Below, in pieces: positions 21,733-35,100 of a stretch of DNA of 64,000 nucleotides. Position 1 is the first letter of the stretch. Each line of letters opens with the position of its first letter. Source of the stretch: Zygnema cylindricum (taxonomy: Eukaryota > Streptophyta > Zygnematophyceae > Zygnematales > Zygnemataceae); contig JBBHKE010003551.1 in assembly GCA_037447655.1 (NCBI GenBank), forward strand, positions 1 to 64,000, in the 5' to 3' direction. The position numbers were made by a program, and so were the translations under genes. The notes beneath the pieces were generated by a model. That model saw nothing but the letters and a program-made list of their open reading frames with translations, was not told the origin of the DNA and did not search any database.

Positions 21733-22283
21733 CACCGCCAATCGCTATTAGAGTATATAACGCCAATTCGGTGCCCTTTTTTCAAAAAAAAAAACCCGAA
21801 ATACAATCCATAATTTTATTTTTTCCATTATTCTAATTAGGTTTTTTTTTCAATTAGCGTTAATAAGGAAAGTACACTGCGATAGAAATAGTGTGGCGTA
21901 CGGACAGGGAATATTCGTACGAAATGGTACTTTTTGAATTAGGAAAGCATAAAAAGATACTTAACATTATTGCGCACACATGTGAATGTGCACTGGAAGA
22001 AAGAGACGCAAACTCGTCGACAAAAATCACGTTCTCATATGTTCGTCCGTCGACCGTGTGAACAACGCGACGGCGTACGAATTGTCAGATTTTGTACGGC
22101 TACACAGATTAATGTAGACATCGAAAGGGCGGGCATTTATTATTCAAGACAACCCAAATTACAGTTAGGGATTAATTAGTATATATATTTTTTTTCAAAA
22201 AAAAAAATTTCCCGATTAGTGTTAATAACACTAATTTTTTTTTTACGCTGTTTATTCCTTTACTCTAATAGCGATTGACGGTG
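21733..22283. mobile_element. Tc1/mariner-like MITE, 551-base type
   Basis: Ends CACCGCCAATCGCTATTAG on the left and CTAATAGCGATTGACGGTG on the right, TA flanks. A close relative of 16459-17009. Confidence 0.75.
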
Positions 22284-22911
22284 TACTTTACTGTACTGCT
22301 ATAATAGTACGGAAAACATACTTTACACTGTTTACAGTTTAGTTTTGTTCGCACGGAATTCCGCGTACAGTAAAGCTCGCACATTAAGCCTATGGTTCAA
22401 ACTTCAAACCCAACCGTATTTTTCAGCCGTCGATTTCCTAACGTCCAGCTAAACTATTTTTTTTACTTAGAACCTGGCCCGTAATCCGGCCGACCCTTCG
22501 TCCCTCAATGGTCCCAATCAAATAACTTCTAGAATCTTCTAACGACTCTTCCGTACATTTTTAACTGTTAGGAACTTATATTGTACCAAACACCTCGTCA
22601 CAGTTACGGTACGGTCCTGTACTTGACGAACGCATAGGGTGACATTAGGGCGACGCACTACTTTGTACGATTTGTTTCCTGGGACACGTGTCCACTGCTG
22701 ATACATATTGGCGGCGCCGCCACCAATCACACCGACATCAGCGGGGAAACCGACAAATTGCGGGTTCCACACGCAATTCCGTACGTTGACATTGTTGCCG
22801 CAAGCCCGCGACCGCTAATCAGCGTACGGATTTTTAAGTTAGTACGGATCACTAAATCGTACGGACAAATTCCGCCTTTTGGACGCAAACAGCCAAAATT
22901 CCGTCGTCTCG
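22284..22911 (+). other. Intergenic DNA upstream of gamma-glutamyl hydrolase
   Basis: No gene was recognised. It has many CCGTAC/GTACGG motifs in both orientations and probably includes the promoter of the downstream gene. Confidence 0.4.
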
Positions 22912-22919
22912 TATATAAA
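22912..22919 (+). promoter_or_regulatory. TATA box of the gamma-glutamyl hydrolase gene
   Basis: TATATAAA lies about 170 bases before the ATG at 23086. It is followed at about 22940-23020 by a CT-rich leader of the kind common in plant 5'UTRs. Confidence 0.6.
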
Positions 22920-23085
22920 AGCACATTCCGTCCACTTTCTCACTCCCCTCCTCTCACATTTCTCTCCCTCTCTCTCTCTCTCTCTCTCTCCCTCTCTCTC
23001 TCTCCTCTCCCTCTCCACCTTCCAAAATCATATATTATATTTATTTCTATTTATACCCGCCACTTAGACCCCATTTTTAAAAATT

Positions 23086-26000
23086 ATGGCGATAACTTTC
23101 CACTCCTTCGCTCTTTCTTTCGTTTTATCCACACTATTTATCACCGCTTTTTCGTCCGTACCGTCCGAGTATTTGAAGGAGAGGAAAGTGGTAGTGGATC
23201 ATTACCGGAGGCCGGCGGATAAATGTACGGAGCGACCAATCATTGGCGTGTTGACTTTGCCGGTGACCGTACCGCGGCAGCTGAAGTACGGAAATTCGAG
23301 TTTCGCGACGTCGTACATTCGGTGGGTGGAGGGAGGGGGAGCGAGGACGATGCCCATATTGTACGACTCCAGCGAGGAGGAGCTGGACTATATTCTCAAC
23401 AGGTGAAAAAATAAATAAAAATAAAATAGAGAGAGAGAAATAGAAGGAGAATAGAAGTAGGATATAGTACGAAAGGTAAAATAGAAAGTGTTTTTGTCAA
23501 ATATGGAAGTGTCTGGTTTATTTTTTATTAAATTTCAGTTTTTATTTTTATTTTTTACGTTATTATTATTATTTTTATTATTTTTCATTTTTTATGTTAT
23601 TTTTTTAGTTTCTTTTTTCGGTGGTTTTGTTTTTTTTTGCAAGTCGTTGGAAGAAGAAGAGTTGGTGGCGGTGGTTTTTTTTTTTTTTTTTTTGCATGTT
23701 TTTTTTTGTTTTATCTTTTTATTTTTTGTTTATATTTTTTGTTTTTCTTAGTATTTTTTCTTATTTTTTTGCTGTTGTTGTTTTTCTGTTTTTGTTTATG
23801 TTTTATATTTAAGGTATAGGTGTTTTTATCAAATATGATTTTTGAAAAAAATTAGTCGATGATTATCGAGGAAGAATGGAAATTAAAAGCTACTGTTGCG
23901 TTTTTTATTTTATCTTTTCTTTTTTCGTTAAAGAAAACCTAATCTTAAATAATTTAGATTTATTTGCTTTGTCGTTTTCATCTTCGACAAAGTTTTTTTT
24001 TTTCTTATCGCGGATCGGCGGTTCGGAATAATACGAAACAATTTCAAATCCGAATTCCATGTCATTCCAGTTTCAGTTCAGTCTCAGTTCCAGTTTTAAT
24101 TCCAGTTACGCTTTAGCTTTGTGCAATCTTTTATTCGTAGTCACGATTTCTTTTCCAGTTACATTTTTCCACGTTGCTTCATCTACGTTTTGGTTTGTAC
24201 CGTTTCATTTCACTTCAGTATCGATTCTGTTTTGTTGATCCGTTTTTGTTTATGTCATTCCATGTCGCTCCAGTTTCCAGTTCCCAGTTCTCGCCGTACG
24301 TTTAAGAATTGTCGACCGTCCGTACATGTTCAAGTGATGTTTCGAAGTCAAAGACTTTGATGTAAAAGTCAGTTTCGTTGAAAATCTCGACAAGTCATTG
24401 GTGCCAGCTGTCACAAGTCTTTTCCTCCAAAGATGCCCGAGTTTTTTGGAATCAATATCCAGCCGTCCGATGTCTGTTTTATCACCTCAATGTTTCCGCC
24501 ACGTCAGATCTAAAGTCGTCGTCACACGCTGTTCCATGTTCAAATCGTACCTCTCGTAAATTAAAGTACAGTACTCTAACGTCCACGTCAGGTCACGTGA
24601 CGTCGATGCTCTTTAAATCCTAGCCGTTCCATGCTGAGTTCGTTTGGTTCCCCGATTGCCTCACGCTAATCTGTTCACGTTCGTACACTTTCTAACCATC
24701 ATTCCGTACATATGTATTATTCCGTACAGGATCAACGGCGTCCTGTGGACCGGTGGATTGGTGGACTTCAACCCGGAAGTGACGGATCCAGAAGGATCCA
24801 AATATTTGACGACCACTCAACACATTTTCCGACACGTGTCAGCCGAAAATGAGAAAGGCAACTACTATCCTATGTGGGGCACGTGTCTCGGATTTGAGAG
24901 GATGTCTCAGGTGAGGAAAAGTCAAAGACCTAAGATTTTTGAAAAACCTGAAAATTGGATAGAAGATGAAGGAATTCTCCAAAAGGAAGTTGAAAACATA
25001 AAAATGTCGGTTTCATAAAGGGAGAAAATTAATAATTGAAGGTAGGAGAGATGTTTTTTTTGCTTTATTATTTGTTTATCTCATGAGAAATACGTTCAAT
25101 TTTAACTTTGACATTTTATTTTTAGGGTTTGACTAATATTTTAAAATACTTGAATTTTTCGAATGCATGAGATCCAATGTGGCTTTTTTAGTATTTGTTT
25201 TTGTTTTATCTTTTAGATTTTTGGTTGACAGGAGAAAAGAATTAGGTGAACATGTTATGAGCCCTTTCTTCAAAATACTGCTTAAGTCTTTTCTTGTAAA
25301 ATAGATCTTACTCGTGGGGTCAATGTTGGTCAATTTAAGTCAAGATTATGATGTTTTTTTTAACCTCCTTTTTTGGAAAGGCGTGTTGGCAAGTAGTCAT
25401 ATTGACATGTAGTTGATGATTAACCAATGTTGTTAATTTACCAATTCTTGCCAATATTGGTTTGACCTGTAATGTTTGTCTATATCTGGCGAATATGAAT
25501 CAATGTTTGAACTCTGGTCAACAGGAGTAAAATTTTCTGGTCAATATTCATCAATGCCTGTCAATGCTGGTCAACATGAAGTCAATGCTGGTCAGTGCTG
25601 GTTAAAGTGAAGTCTATGGTGGTCAGCGCTGAATCAGACAATTTGGTCCATGGTGATCGAATTGAGTCCTTTTATTCATAAATTAACACTTTTTTGTGAC
25701 CAAAAGACGCCCTTTTTGAACTTAATGCAATTTTTATTTTGCAGCTAATTGCCGAAGACAAGGACGGTTCAATTTTGGAAGATGTCGATGCTGAAAATTT
25801 TGACATCAATTTGCAATTGACTTCGGAAGGATGGATGAGTCGACTTTTTGGAGGAATGACTTACGAGCTTTTTAAGGAAGTTGCGTCGCCATTGGGCCAT
25901 TTGGCGTTTAACAACCACGGTCTTGGAATTCACCCTGATGTCTTTAGGTCCACTCCACTAAATGATAAATTGAAGATTTTGTCTATCGATGAAGATCGCG

Positions 26001-26993
26001 ATGGAAAATTGTTTGTTTCGACAGTTGAAGGGAGGGACTATCCGTTTTACGCAAGCCAATGGCATCCGGAGAAGGCCCCATGGGAATGGACTCCTAAGTA
26101 TACGATGTCTCACTCAGAGGTGAGTTCTTTAAGGAATGTTGGATGTATAATTATTAAGATTCTTCAAATGTATCTACCCGCTAAACCTGTTACAAAACTT
26201 TCGTCCACTAAAAAAATTCAAAAAAGATCTAGAAGAAACTAAAATCACTTAGTAAAACAAAAAGGAAAAAAAAAGAAAAAGGAAACAATAATGTGTGAAA
26301 ATCGATTTACAATGTCGAGGTATTAATACAACGTAGCTGTCGTATATAGTGTGGCCTTTCCAAGTTCTGCGAGGTTCATCAGGTATAGTATTTAAAAAAA
26401 TGTTGTTTCACTGTAAGCACTGCATATTACCCTTAGGAATGGACTAGCTTTTTTCCAATTTATTGAACGTTTGTTGAGTTTTGAAAATTTTGAGCGACAA
26501 CCTGAGATGAATGCTTAATACTTTTTAGCTGTCTTAAATATGTAATTCTGCCGGTAACTATATAATAGCTGGAGTGTCTTGTGACTGTTGAGTGTACAAT
26601 TTTTAAAACCTAAAATAATAGAAGGAATTAAAATTCTGCAAAAACCGCAGAAATGACGATGAGGCTGTATTGATTCTATATTGGAGCGAAAATTAAGGGT
26701 GTCCCTGAGTGCGATACTCATTTTTTTATCTTATTTGGTGGTTACAGAATGCGATCACTTTCTCGAACTATTTGGGACGATTTTTCGTAAACGAATGCAA
26801 ATACAACAAAAACAAGTTTGAGAATGAGACGATTGCCAATCGACTTCTTTCGGTTAATTGGCCGTCACGATCATCGGCTGCTGGATCAGGTATATCTAGT
26901 GCTTACAGTGAAATTACTTTTTTCAAAAAACGATATCCAGTGAACCTCGCAGAGCTCGGAAAGACCGCACTATATGCGACAGCAACATTGTAA
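23086..26993 (+). CDS. GGH: Gamma-glutamyl hydrolase (folate polyglutamate hydrolase)
   Basis: Four exons (23086-23402, 24730-24910, 25745-26119, 26748-26993) join in phase to give 372 residues. The enzyme trims glutamates from folyl polyglutamates, in plants mainly in the vacuole. Residues 1 to about 24 form a hydrophobic signal peptide. The class-I glutamine amidotransferase-like fold is visible: RPIIGVLTLP at the start of the domain, GVLWTGGLVDFN, the nucleophile in MWGTCLGFE (Cys158), and the catalytic His in SQWHPEK (His273, Glu275). The C-terminal AGSG...SEITFF matches the usual end of the family, followed by a tail of about 20 residues. Introns are T-rich. Exon 4's end is part of an inverted repeat whose partner lies in intron 3. 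A GATCAG|GTATAT inside exon 4 could act as an alternative donor. Confidence 0.92.
25310..25660 (+). repeat. GGTCAA/TCAATG-rich minisatellite in GGH intron 2
   Basis: Degenerate tandem units around GTCAATGCTGGTCA of about 20 bases repeat across this part of intron 2. No coding meaning is seen. Confidence 0.45.
26189..26431 (-). repeat. Inverted copy of the GGH 3' end, left arm
   Basis: The reverse complement of this intron-3 segment matches 26889-27136, covering the last 35 or so codons and part of the 3'UTR of GGH, with roughly 20% divergence by eye. Shared blocks include GTGCTTACAGTGAAA, GAACCTCGCAGA, TACCTCGACATTGTA and AGATCTTTTTTGAA. Confidence 0.75.
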
Positions 26994-27136
26994 ATCGATA
27001 CCTCGACATTGTACACCGATTTTGATTCATCATTGTTTCCTTTTTTGTTTTTTCTTTTGTTTTTTCTTTCTTCTTTACTTTGTAAGATTTTAGATCTTTT
27101 TTGAAATTGATTTCAGTGGGCGGAAGTTTTGTAACA
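26889..27136 (+). repeat. Inverted repeat, right arm (GGH last exon and 3'UTR)
   Basis: Partner of 26189-26431. The two arms are separated by about 460 bases containing the intron-3 acceptor, so GGH pre-mRNA could form a hairpin of about 240 base pairs with mismatches. Confidence 0.75.
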
Positions 27137-29171
27137 AAGTGAATTGAGAAAATATTTGTCTTTTGTTGGTCAGAAAACTAGAATATAGGGTTTTGGTGAT
27201 TTTTTTGCAAACCCTTAAAATAAAAATGGATTTATTATTTCGATTAGTATAGCGAGATTGTTGCAGGTACGGCTTATATTTTATTTTATTGTCCAAAGGG
27301 CAGTGAAAAATTAGAGTTTTTTAATCTTCCCTGCAGAATTTTTCTGTACTTTTCCTGAATCAGTTGTTGAAAGAAGAAACTTATCATTTCTGAATACAGT
27401 CATTTTTCTTGGCCCAATTGGATGGTGACGCGTCAGTGTTGTTTTGTTTATCAATTTTTTGTTCCAAACAGATATCTGTCCACACTTGAACCATTCTTTT
27501 CCTTTGAAGGACAAAAGAAAATTTGGATCTATGCACCTATTCTGCTAACATGTTTTTTGTACCTCCTTTGTACCTCTTTATACTTTCTGTCCTTTCTTTG
27601 TACGTGGTTATAATTATCAATATGCTGCGTGTATACAAAAGAAAATTGGATAATATCGAGGATGGAAAATCTGTAATTGAGTTCACAATTATATATGCGA
27701 ACTTATTCCACAATCATTCTGCAAACATGTTCACATATACTTGCGTGATAATTATCAGCTATATTGTGTGCAGTCAAGAGGATATAGGTCAAATTATGGT
27801 TTTTACTATGGTTGAAGCCATTGAAGCAGTTTTTCTTTCACCTGTTTGTCATTGAAAAACTGTGGTTTATCTTCACATACATTATGTAATCACATACACC
27901 CAGTAATTACATACATCCAGTAAATCAACTGAGACTAAGAGTCCCATCTATTTGGAAAGTAAAGTCTGGAAAAGCTATTTTACAGGCAGCTATTGTGCAG
28001 GATAATAACTCCAAAAAGTGTAGCATCATAACCAGCAAATTGCATCTTGTCCTGCCAACTCACTTAAACTTTAACCCTAAAGATGTTCTTTTCCATTTTA
28101 TATTGAATGCAACTCTGGTGTCTACAATTTTGGGAATTCACGTTGATAACATTAGGTTTGCATTAGAGTTGTATGCATTACAGGTTTAACATTTTGCTGT
28201 CTGCAATATTGCAAACAAGCATTTAATGAATTCATCTCCAGTTCAAAAGCTTTTTGAAAACAGTGATATGGAGCTAACTTCAGGTGAAACAAGGCCTGGA
28301 AAAACTAAAAAAAAAAAGACAAATCTGTTACTTATAAATTCAATCACCTTTTTAGGCTGTGTCAGAAAAGTTTTTAGCCTAGACTATGGCATATGCTTCT
28401 GTTGGCAGATTTTTAAACATCAAGGCAAAACGATAGGGAAACCAAATGCAGATATATTGTTGGCAATAATTTCAATTGAGCCATTCTGTTGTAACCAAAG
28501 GAAAAAATGATCAAACATGCTACATGTGACAGCAGGATAATCTAGAAAACAAAAAAAACCTTCTCAAACAGGTACCAATATTTCCACAAATAACCTGTAG
28601 TTGAGTCACTCTGAAACAAACCAATTTCTTACAGGCTGCTTCTCTGAAAATCCATACAGTATTGAAATAGGCAACTATTTCCAAACTTACACAGCTAACA
28701 TATATTATTATACCAGGTGATACCATCTAAAAGGCACAAGATTGTATTCAGAACATTAATTCAAAATAATTGGAGCAATATAAGGACAAACAGTGGAGAC
28801 GAACTTAGAAGACATGTTTAAATTTGGGGCAGAGGGAAAGCAAGAATCGCAAACAGCATTTTATTTATTAATATGAAAAAGAGCATAAATCATGGACAGA
28901 GCAATTTCTCGACCTTTTCTCAAAACCACCAAGCTAAGGACTAGAAAACTAGACCAGTCCATAACCCCAGACCCTTGCGAATCAGCCCTATAAGAACCCT
29001 AAAGCACCAGCAGGTTAAAATGTACAGCGTATGGATTTATCCAGTCTAAACTCAGGAAGCTGTGAAGGATTTCCTGACAATAATATCCTTCCGTCTAGCT
29101 CCTGATAAAGTCAGAACAGCTTTGGTACCTTTTTGACACAGAAAAACTAACATCATTCCTGAGAAAAATGT
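27137..29171. other. Intergenic DNA between GGH and H2B, no gene recognised
   Basis: AT-rich sequence. Frames of up to 110 codons (for example 27523-27855) show no recognisable domain and no splice-supported structure. The last few hundred bases are probably the H2B 3'UTR, with H2B on the minus strand. Confidence 0.4.
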
Positions 29172-29821
29172 CTAGCTGCTAGTAAATTTGGTAACAGCTT
29201 TTGTGCCTTCTGACACTGCATGTTTCGCAAGTTCTCCAGGAAGAGTGAGGCGGACAGCAGTTTGAATCTCTCGTGATGTAATGGTAGGCTTCTTGTTGTA
29301 CCGCGCCAAACGAGACGACTCAGAAGCAAGCTTCTCAAAAATGTCATTGATGAAGGAATTCATGATAGACATGGCCTTCGAAGAAATGCCCGTATCAGGG
29401 TGCACCTGCAGAACATAAAAATAATGCAGAAAAAAAGTTAAAAAAATAAAAAAACAAACAGGAAAAGGGAAAAACAAAACAAAGCATCACATGACACTGC
29501 AGGAAATCCGTACAGGCTGAAAACACTAATGCGGTGCCCTGCAAGAGGCAGAAAAAGCGACATGCGAAAGTACAATGACAATGCACCAACAAACAAACAG
29601 CACAAAGGACCAGCATCAACAGAAACGTTTACCTGTTTAAGAACTCTGTAAATGTAAATTTTGTAGCTCTCGTTCACTTTCTTGGTTCCTCTCTTCTTCT
29701 TCTTAGTCAATCCTTCCTTAGGTTTCTTCTCCGCTGAAGGCGGTGGTGCTGGCTTCTTTCCTGCTACCTTTTTCTCGGCCTTGCTCTTAGTAGCCTTCTG
29801 CTCATCGCTTTTAGGAGCCAT
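29172..29821 (-). CDS. H2B: Histone H2B (with one intron)
   Basis: Exon 1 is 29821-29633 (63 codons) and exon 2 is 29405-29172, joining in phase 0 between Gln63 and Val64 (LKQ|VHPDTG) to give 140 residues. It packages DNA as one of the four core histones in the nucleosome. The N-terminal tail is Lys/Ala/Pro-rich ([14 protein letters not shown]), then the histone fold ([32 protein letters not shown]) and the ubiquitylation-region C-terminus [11 protein letters not shown], the plant form. An intron in H2B is uncommon in land plants. The donor CAG|GTAAAC and acceptor CTGCAG|GTG are standard. It is divergently arranged with H4, sharing about 680 bases of upstream DNA. I see no animal-type 3' stem-loop, so the message is presumably polyadenylated. 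Confidence 0.95.
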
Positions 29822-31299
<1,478 letters not shown>

Positions 31300-31639
31300 A
31301 AAAAGAGAGATTCTCCATTCTGAATTTTGGAAGTGGAATGACACTTTTACTGTGATTATAATACCCCTTTTGTGGTCTAGAAGATACTTTGATGCTGCGG
31401 AATATTTTTTTAGCCTTTTTGTCACTACCTTTCAAAGTTCTGTTTGTGAATAGACTAATGGAGGGAGGGAGGAAGCCATGGGGGAGAAGCGAAGGGGGAA
31501 AAGGAGGGTGGCGAGCCTTGTTGTAACATTTTGCACTTTACTTGAGCTCATTATCCAGCATGGAAGGAAAGTTTCTACAGGAAGTGAAGTTTAGGCTTGC
31601 CAGAGGAGTTTGTCAATAGATTTTAGTAATGACTGATGT

Positions 31640-32240
31640 GTTGTAAAGAAATATCACATTGATAAAATGAAATGATGTTTATGATGTTGATAGATTTTCG
31701 GCAGTTCCACTGTTCTGAATTAATGTTATAGAATCTTTGAAACGATTTTTGATAAATTATGCATTTTCCTCTATGTCATTGCAGTATCTCATTTCATATT
31801 CTCGATTTACCATTTTTTGGTGCCATATTTCATTTCTTCATAACCTTAATTTCATGATTTCGAGGCTGTTTTTCTGTTTTATTTTCAAAAACTTATCTCA
31901 TATTGCATGTGAAGTTCATATGATGCTTAAGCTGAATTTAAGAATTATAATATGTATGGTCATATCTTTCATGCTCTTTCTAGTAGAGGTGACAATTTAT
32001 TGTCAATGCTGGTTCAGCAGAACAGAGTCAAATGAATTTTAATTGTTTTGGTGCCCTTTATTGGGGATATGTACATGTACTTAAGACAGTTCGTTTTAAT
32101 AAGTTTGAGAATATTTCCTGATTTCTTTAATTCTTGAGAATATTTTACTTGTTGAACTTTCCCTTGTACATGGATGTTCAATCTTTGTCACTGGACTGTT
32201 TTTTTTCCTTTACCTACTATTTAAACTATTTGTCAGGTAG
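31640..32240 (+). repeat. Upstream part of the tandem-array unit
   Basis: Non-coding DNA homologous to 43220-43780 (shared: AAAGAAAYATCA, AGAATCTTTGAAAC, CTCATTTCATATTCTCGAT-like blocks). It shows that the tandem array begins just after H4. Confidence 0.6.
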
Positions 32241-32316
32241 GATTGAGCCAAAATAATGCTACTATTTAACCCTGGCCAAGACAGCTGTGCTGCACACATA
32301 ACTGCAGTAATTGATA

Positions 32317-35100
32317 GAGAAAGGAGAGTGGCCTGGAGGGAAGTGAGGGAAAGAGGGATTTTTGCGAAAGCCAAATTGTGAAAGAGACTTGTATGGAAGA
32401 CAAAATGGAAAAGGAAAGTAGAGACGAGATTGGGAAGGAAGGCGAGAGAGGAACGGAGATAGGGAAAAAGTGGGGGAAGGGGAAGGAGGAGAGACAGAAG
32501 CGGGGGAAGAGGGAGAGAAAGTTGGAGGGAGTGGAAGAGGGAGGGGAAGAGGGAGGGGAAGAGGGAGAGAGAGTTGGAGGGAGTGGAAGAGGGAGAGAGA
32601 GTTGGAGGGAGTGGAAGAGGGAGAGGAACAAGAGACTGAGAAAGGGAGTGGGAGAGAAGAGAGAGAGAGAGGGAGAGGAAGAGGGATAATAAGAGGGAGA
32701 GAGGAGAGCCTCCAGGAGGATGGATAGCTTTGGCAAGACGTCAGTATTTGTGTGGGGTACTGTCCTTCAGAGGGGTTCCACCTGGATTGTGTTTCTTCTT
32801 TGAAGCGTGTGAAGGAGGGAGAGGGATTGCTCTTCAATTCTTCCGATGTTATTTTTCAGTCAGAGTTTTGTGACCATGAGTGAGGTTTTGACGATCTTGT
32901 GTACGCTGAAATAATCAGTACACGTTTAAGAGGAATTATCAAAGATTTTGACAAATCGGGGTAATTTGTTTATGGTTAAAGTGGAATGACTTTAGTCATG
33001 AAAGCTCTTGTTTTTATTTTTCCACTCATTATTTCGTTTCGTTATTTAAAGAGTCGCAAATTGATGTACGCATTGAAGTGTTGTAGTTGAATAAAATTAG
33101 TCATACATGTGGTCATGGTTTCTTATTCTCCCTCTTTTTTTTTTCTCCTTGTTATTTCCCCCGTGAACTGTTTCGTGATGTTAGGAGGCTACATTAATTA
33201 GGCTGCCCTTTTTTGTATTTGAATTATCTTGTTATGCTTACAAGTAATACTGTGGATCAACTGATTTGGAAGTCCTTGTCCACCCCTTTTTTCTTGCGCC
33301 TAAAACCGTCGATTATTTCATCAAGAATTTTTTGGTTCCACAGTAATCCAGTGGTCTAGTTGCTTCTTGTTTCTTATTTGTTGTGAAGATGTTTTAATTG
33401 TTTTGTTATGTAATCGTTATTTGTGTTGTTATTATATCAGCAGTAGGATGGTTTCCCGTTTCCTTTAAAAGTAGATAAATAGTAACAAGAAAAATTGATA
33501 CTTGGTTAGGGTAACAAACGATCTAATATAATTATAAACAGTATATAAAAAAACCTTTTTATTTATTTTTAGTGTCATGTTATTTTCTTTTTTGTTTAGG
33601 ATTCCGGAAATGTTATTTGAAAAGAACAGTAGTTTTGTGAAAATGAGCAATAACTCCCATGATGGGGGATGGGACAGATGTCCTTTTTGTTCTTCACCGG
33701 TAAGATGTTTAACTCATTAATAGGTTTTTGCAATCAATGATTTCCTTACGTGTGCTTTTTGGCTGTTCTTAGTCGTTGTTTTTTGTTTTTGTAAGATTTC
33801 ATATCCAATTTTTGTGTTTTTTGTTTTCATTTGTCACATTTTTTTTTGCATTTCTTTTGCATTTCTCTGCGGGCATGTGTAAACATTTTATTTTTAATGG
33901 CGTTTATTCGATGTTTTTGCTTTTGTTTGGGCCTCCCAATTATCCTTTTGTCTTTCTTTTTGTCCCTCCGCTCCCAAGTTCCCCTCACTTTTGCCAATTA
34001 GTCCCTTTTGTTTTTGAACTTTGGCTGGTTTTTTTTTGCTACTTCAATTATTTTTCGGTTTGTTGTCACACATACCTTTTCGTGCAAGAAATTTCAAGCA
34101 AGAGTTTTGCAACAAATAGATTTTACGTAATTGCGGTATATGCCGTTTCGACCAGATAATGTCCAGTCTATTTTAGGTGTATTCCGTTCATACCTCTTCC
34201 CCACATTATTGTAGGTGTGTGCAGTTTGCACCTGGTAATTCCACACTATTTTATGTGCGTGTCGTTTGAAACAATGTCCTTATTATTTTTGGTGTGGGCA
34301 GGTTTGGAACGTTACCGAAGTGATGGGTAAAAATAAAAATTACCTTGCAATTATTGACAGAAATTTTCTTGCAATTATTGACATTGACGGTTATATCAGG
34401 GGGAAAGATATTGATGAAATGGATTTGGGATTCAAATTCCCCTATTTGTGCGCCCGAGTAAGAATTTCGAGGCATTTGTCCTCCTCTTTCTTTTTTGTTT
34501 TACTTTTTCATTCATTTTGAGAAGGAGTGAGGGAGCCTTGGAGACGGGAGGTTTGACGGAACGTTTTTTTTTATGTTAAGGAGCTGCATGCATTTCTTTG
34601 TGTTTTCTCCCATGGATTTTTTACTTCACAATAATTCTTTTTACCGTAATGTAATGTGTTACGACTTCTTATTCCTTTTTATGAAGCATATCTAAAGTTA
34701 GTTAAACGTTTTTCAACTTTGGGACTCTCTACTTTTTGGTGTATATTTTGTATTAAAATTTGACTAGTTTGGATAAAGTAACATGTTAAACCTATCTTGT
34801 TCGTCTATCTGCATATGTGGATCTTTTTTATTTTTTTAACAAATCGTAATGATATAGATATTGTTTCAAAAACAATTTGAACGAATAATGTCATCATTCT
34901 TCGTGGGAAATGTTTGAGTGAGATCTGGAAATGCTCTTAAACAAGCACTGTTTGATGGTTTTTAGGGCCATTATTTTGGTGGATTTAATCAGTCGGTCGA
35001 AGGTGAGGAGGAGTCTGATCCCTACAGATGATTTCCTAAGATGAACTACCAGTACGGTTGTTAATACGACTCTGACGAATAGGGAGATGAAGTATAGTGA
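32317..35100 (+). pseudogene. Tandem F-box/zinc family, copy 1 (5'-truncated)
   Basis: Decayed first member of the array. The F-box-encoding start is deleted; homology begins at the GERPGGK-like segment (about 32325) and continues through a GA-rich coil (32400-32690), GGWIALARxxS and the KEGEGLLFNSSDVIFQS block to about 32960, with in-frame stops. Exon 2 is recognisable at about 33599-33702 (ends CPFCSSP and a donor GTAAGA). Exon 3 at 34301-34460 (starts VWNVTEVMGKNKNY, ends YLCAR and GTAAGA) is open. Exon 4 begins at 34966 (GHYFGGF), where the last zinc-ligand Cys is Gly, and soon meets a stop. A second last-exon copy follows at about 35340-35460. Compare copies 3 and 4 for the intact form. 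Not functional as it stands. Confidence 0.7.
34130..34300 (+). repeat. About 42-base minisatellite before exon 3, copy 1
   Basis: Four to five degenerate units (GCCGTTTCGACC...ATTTTAGGTGTG type) run directly into the exon-3 acceptor. The same arrangement occurs in copies 2, 3 and 4. Confidence 0.65.

Noticed and set aside
22758-23222. 154-codon plus frame overlapping the GGH start
   Set aside because: It covers the promoter, the CT-rich leader and an off-frame part of GGH exon 1.
32262-32837. Minus-strand Ser/Pro/Leu-rich frames opposite array coils (also near 38056-38520, 44618-45124, 51264-51659 and 62121-62599)
   Set aside because: Antisense readings of the GA-rich coil tract, present opposite every array copy.
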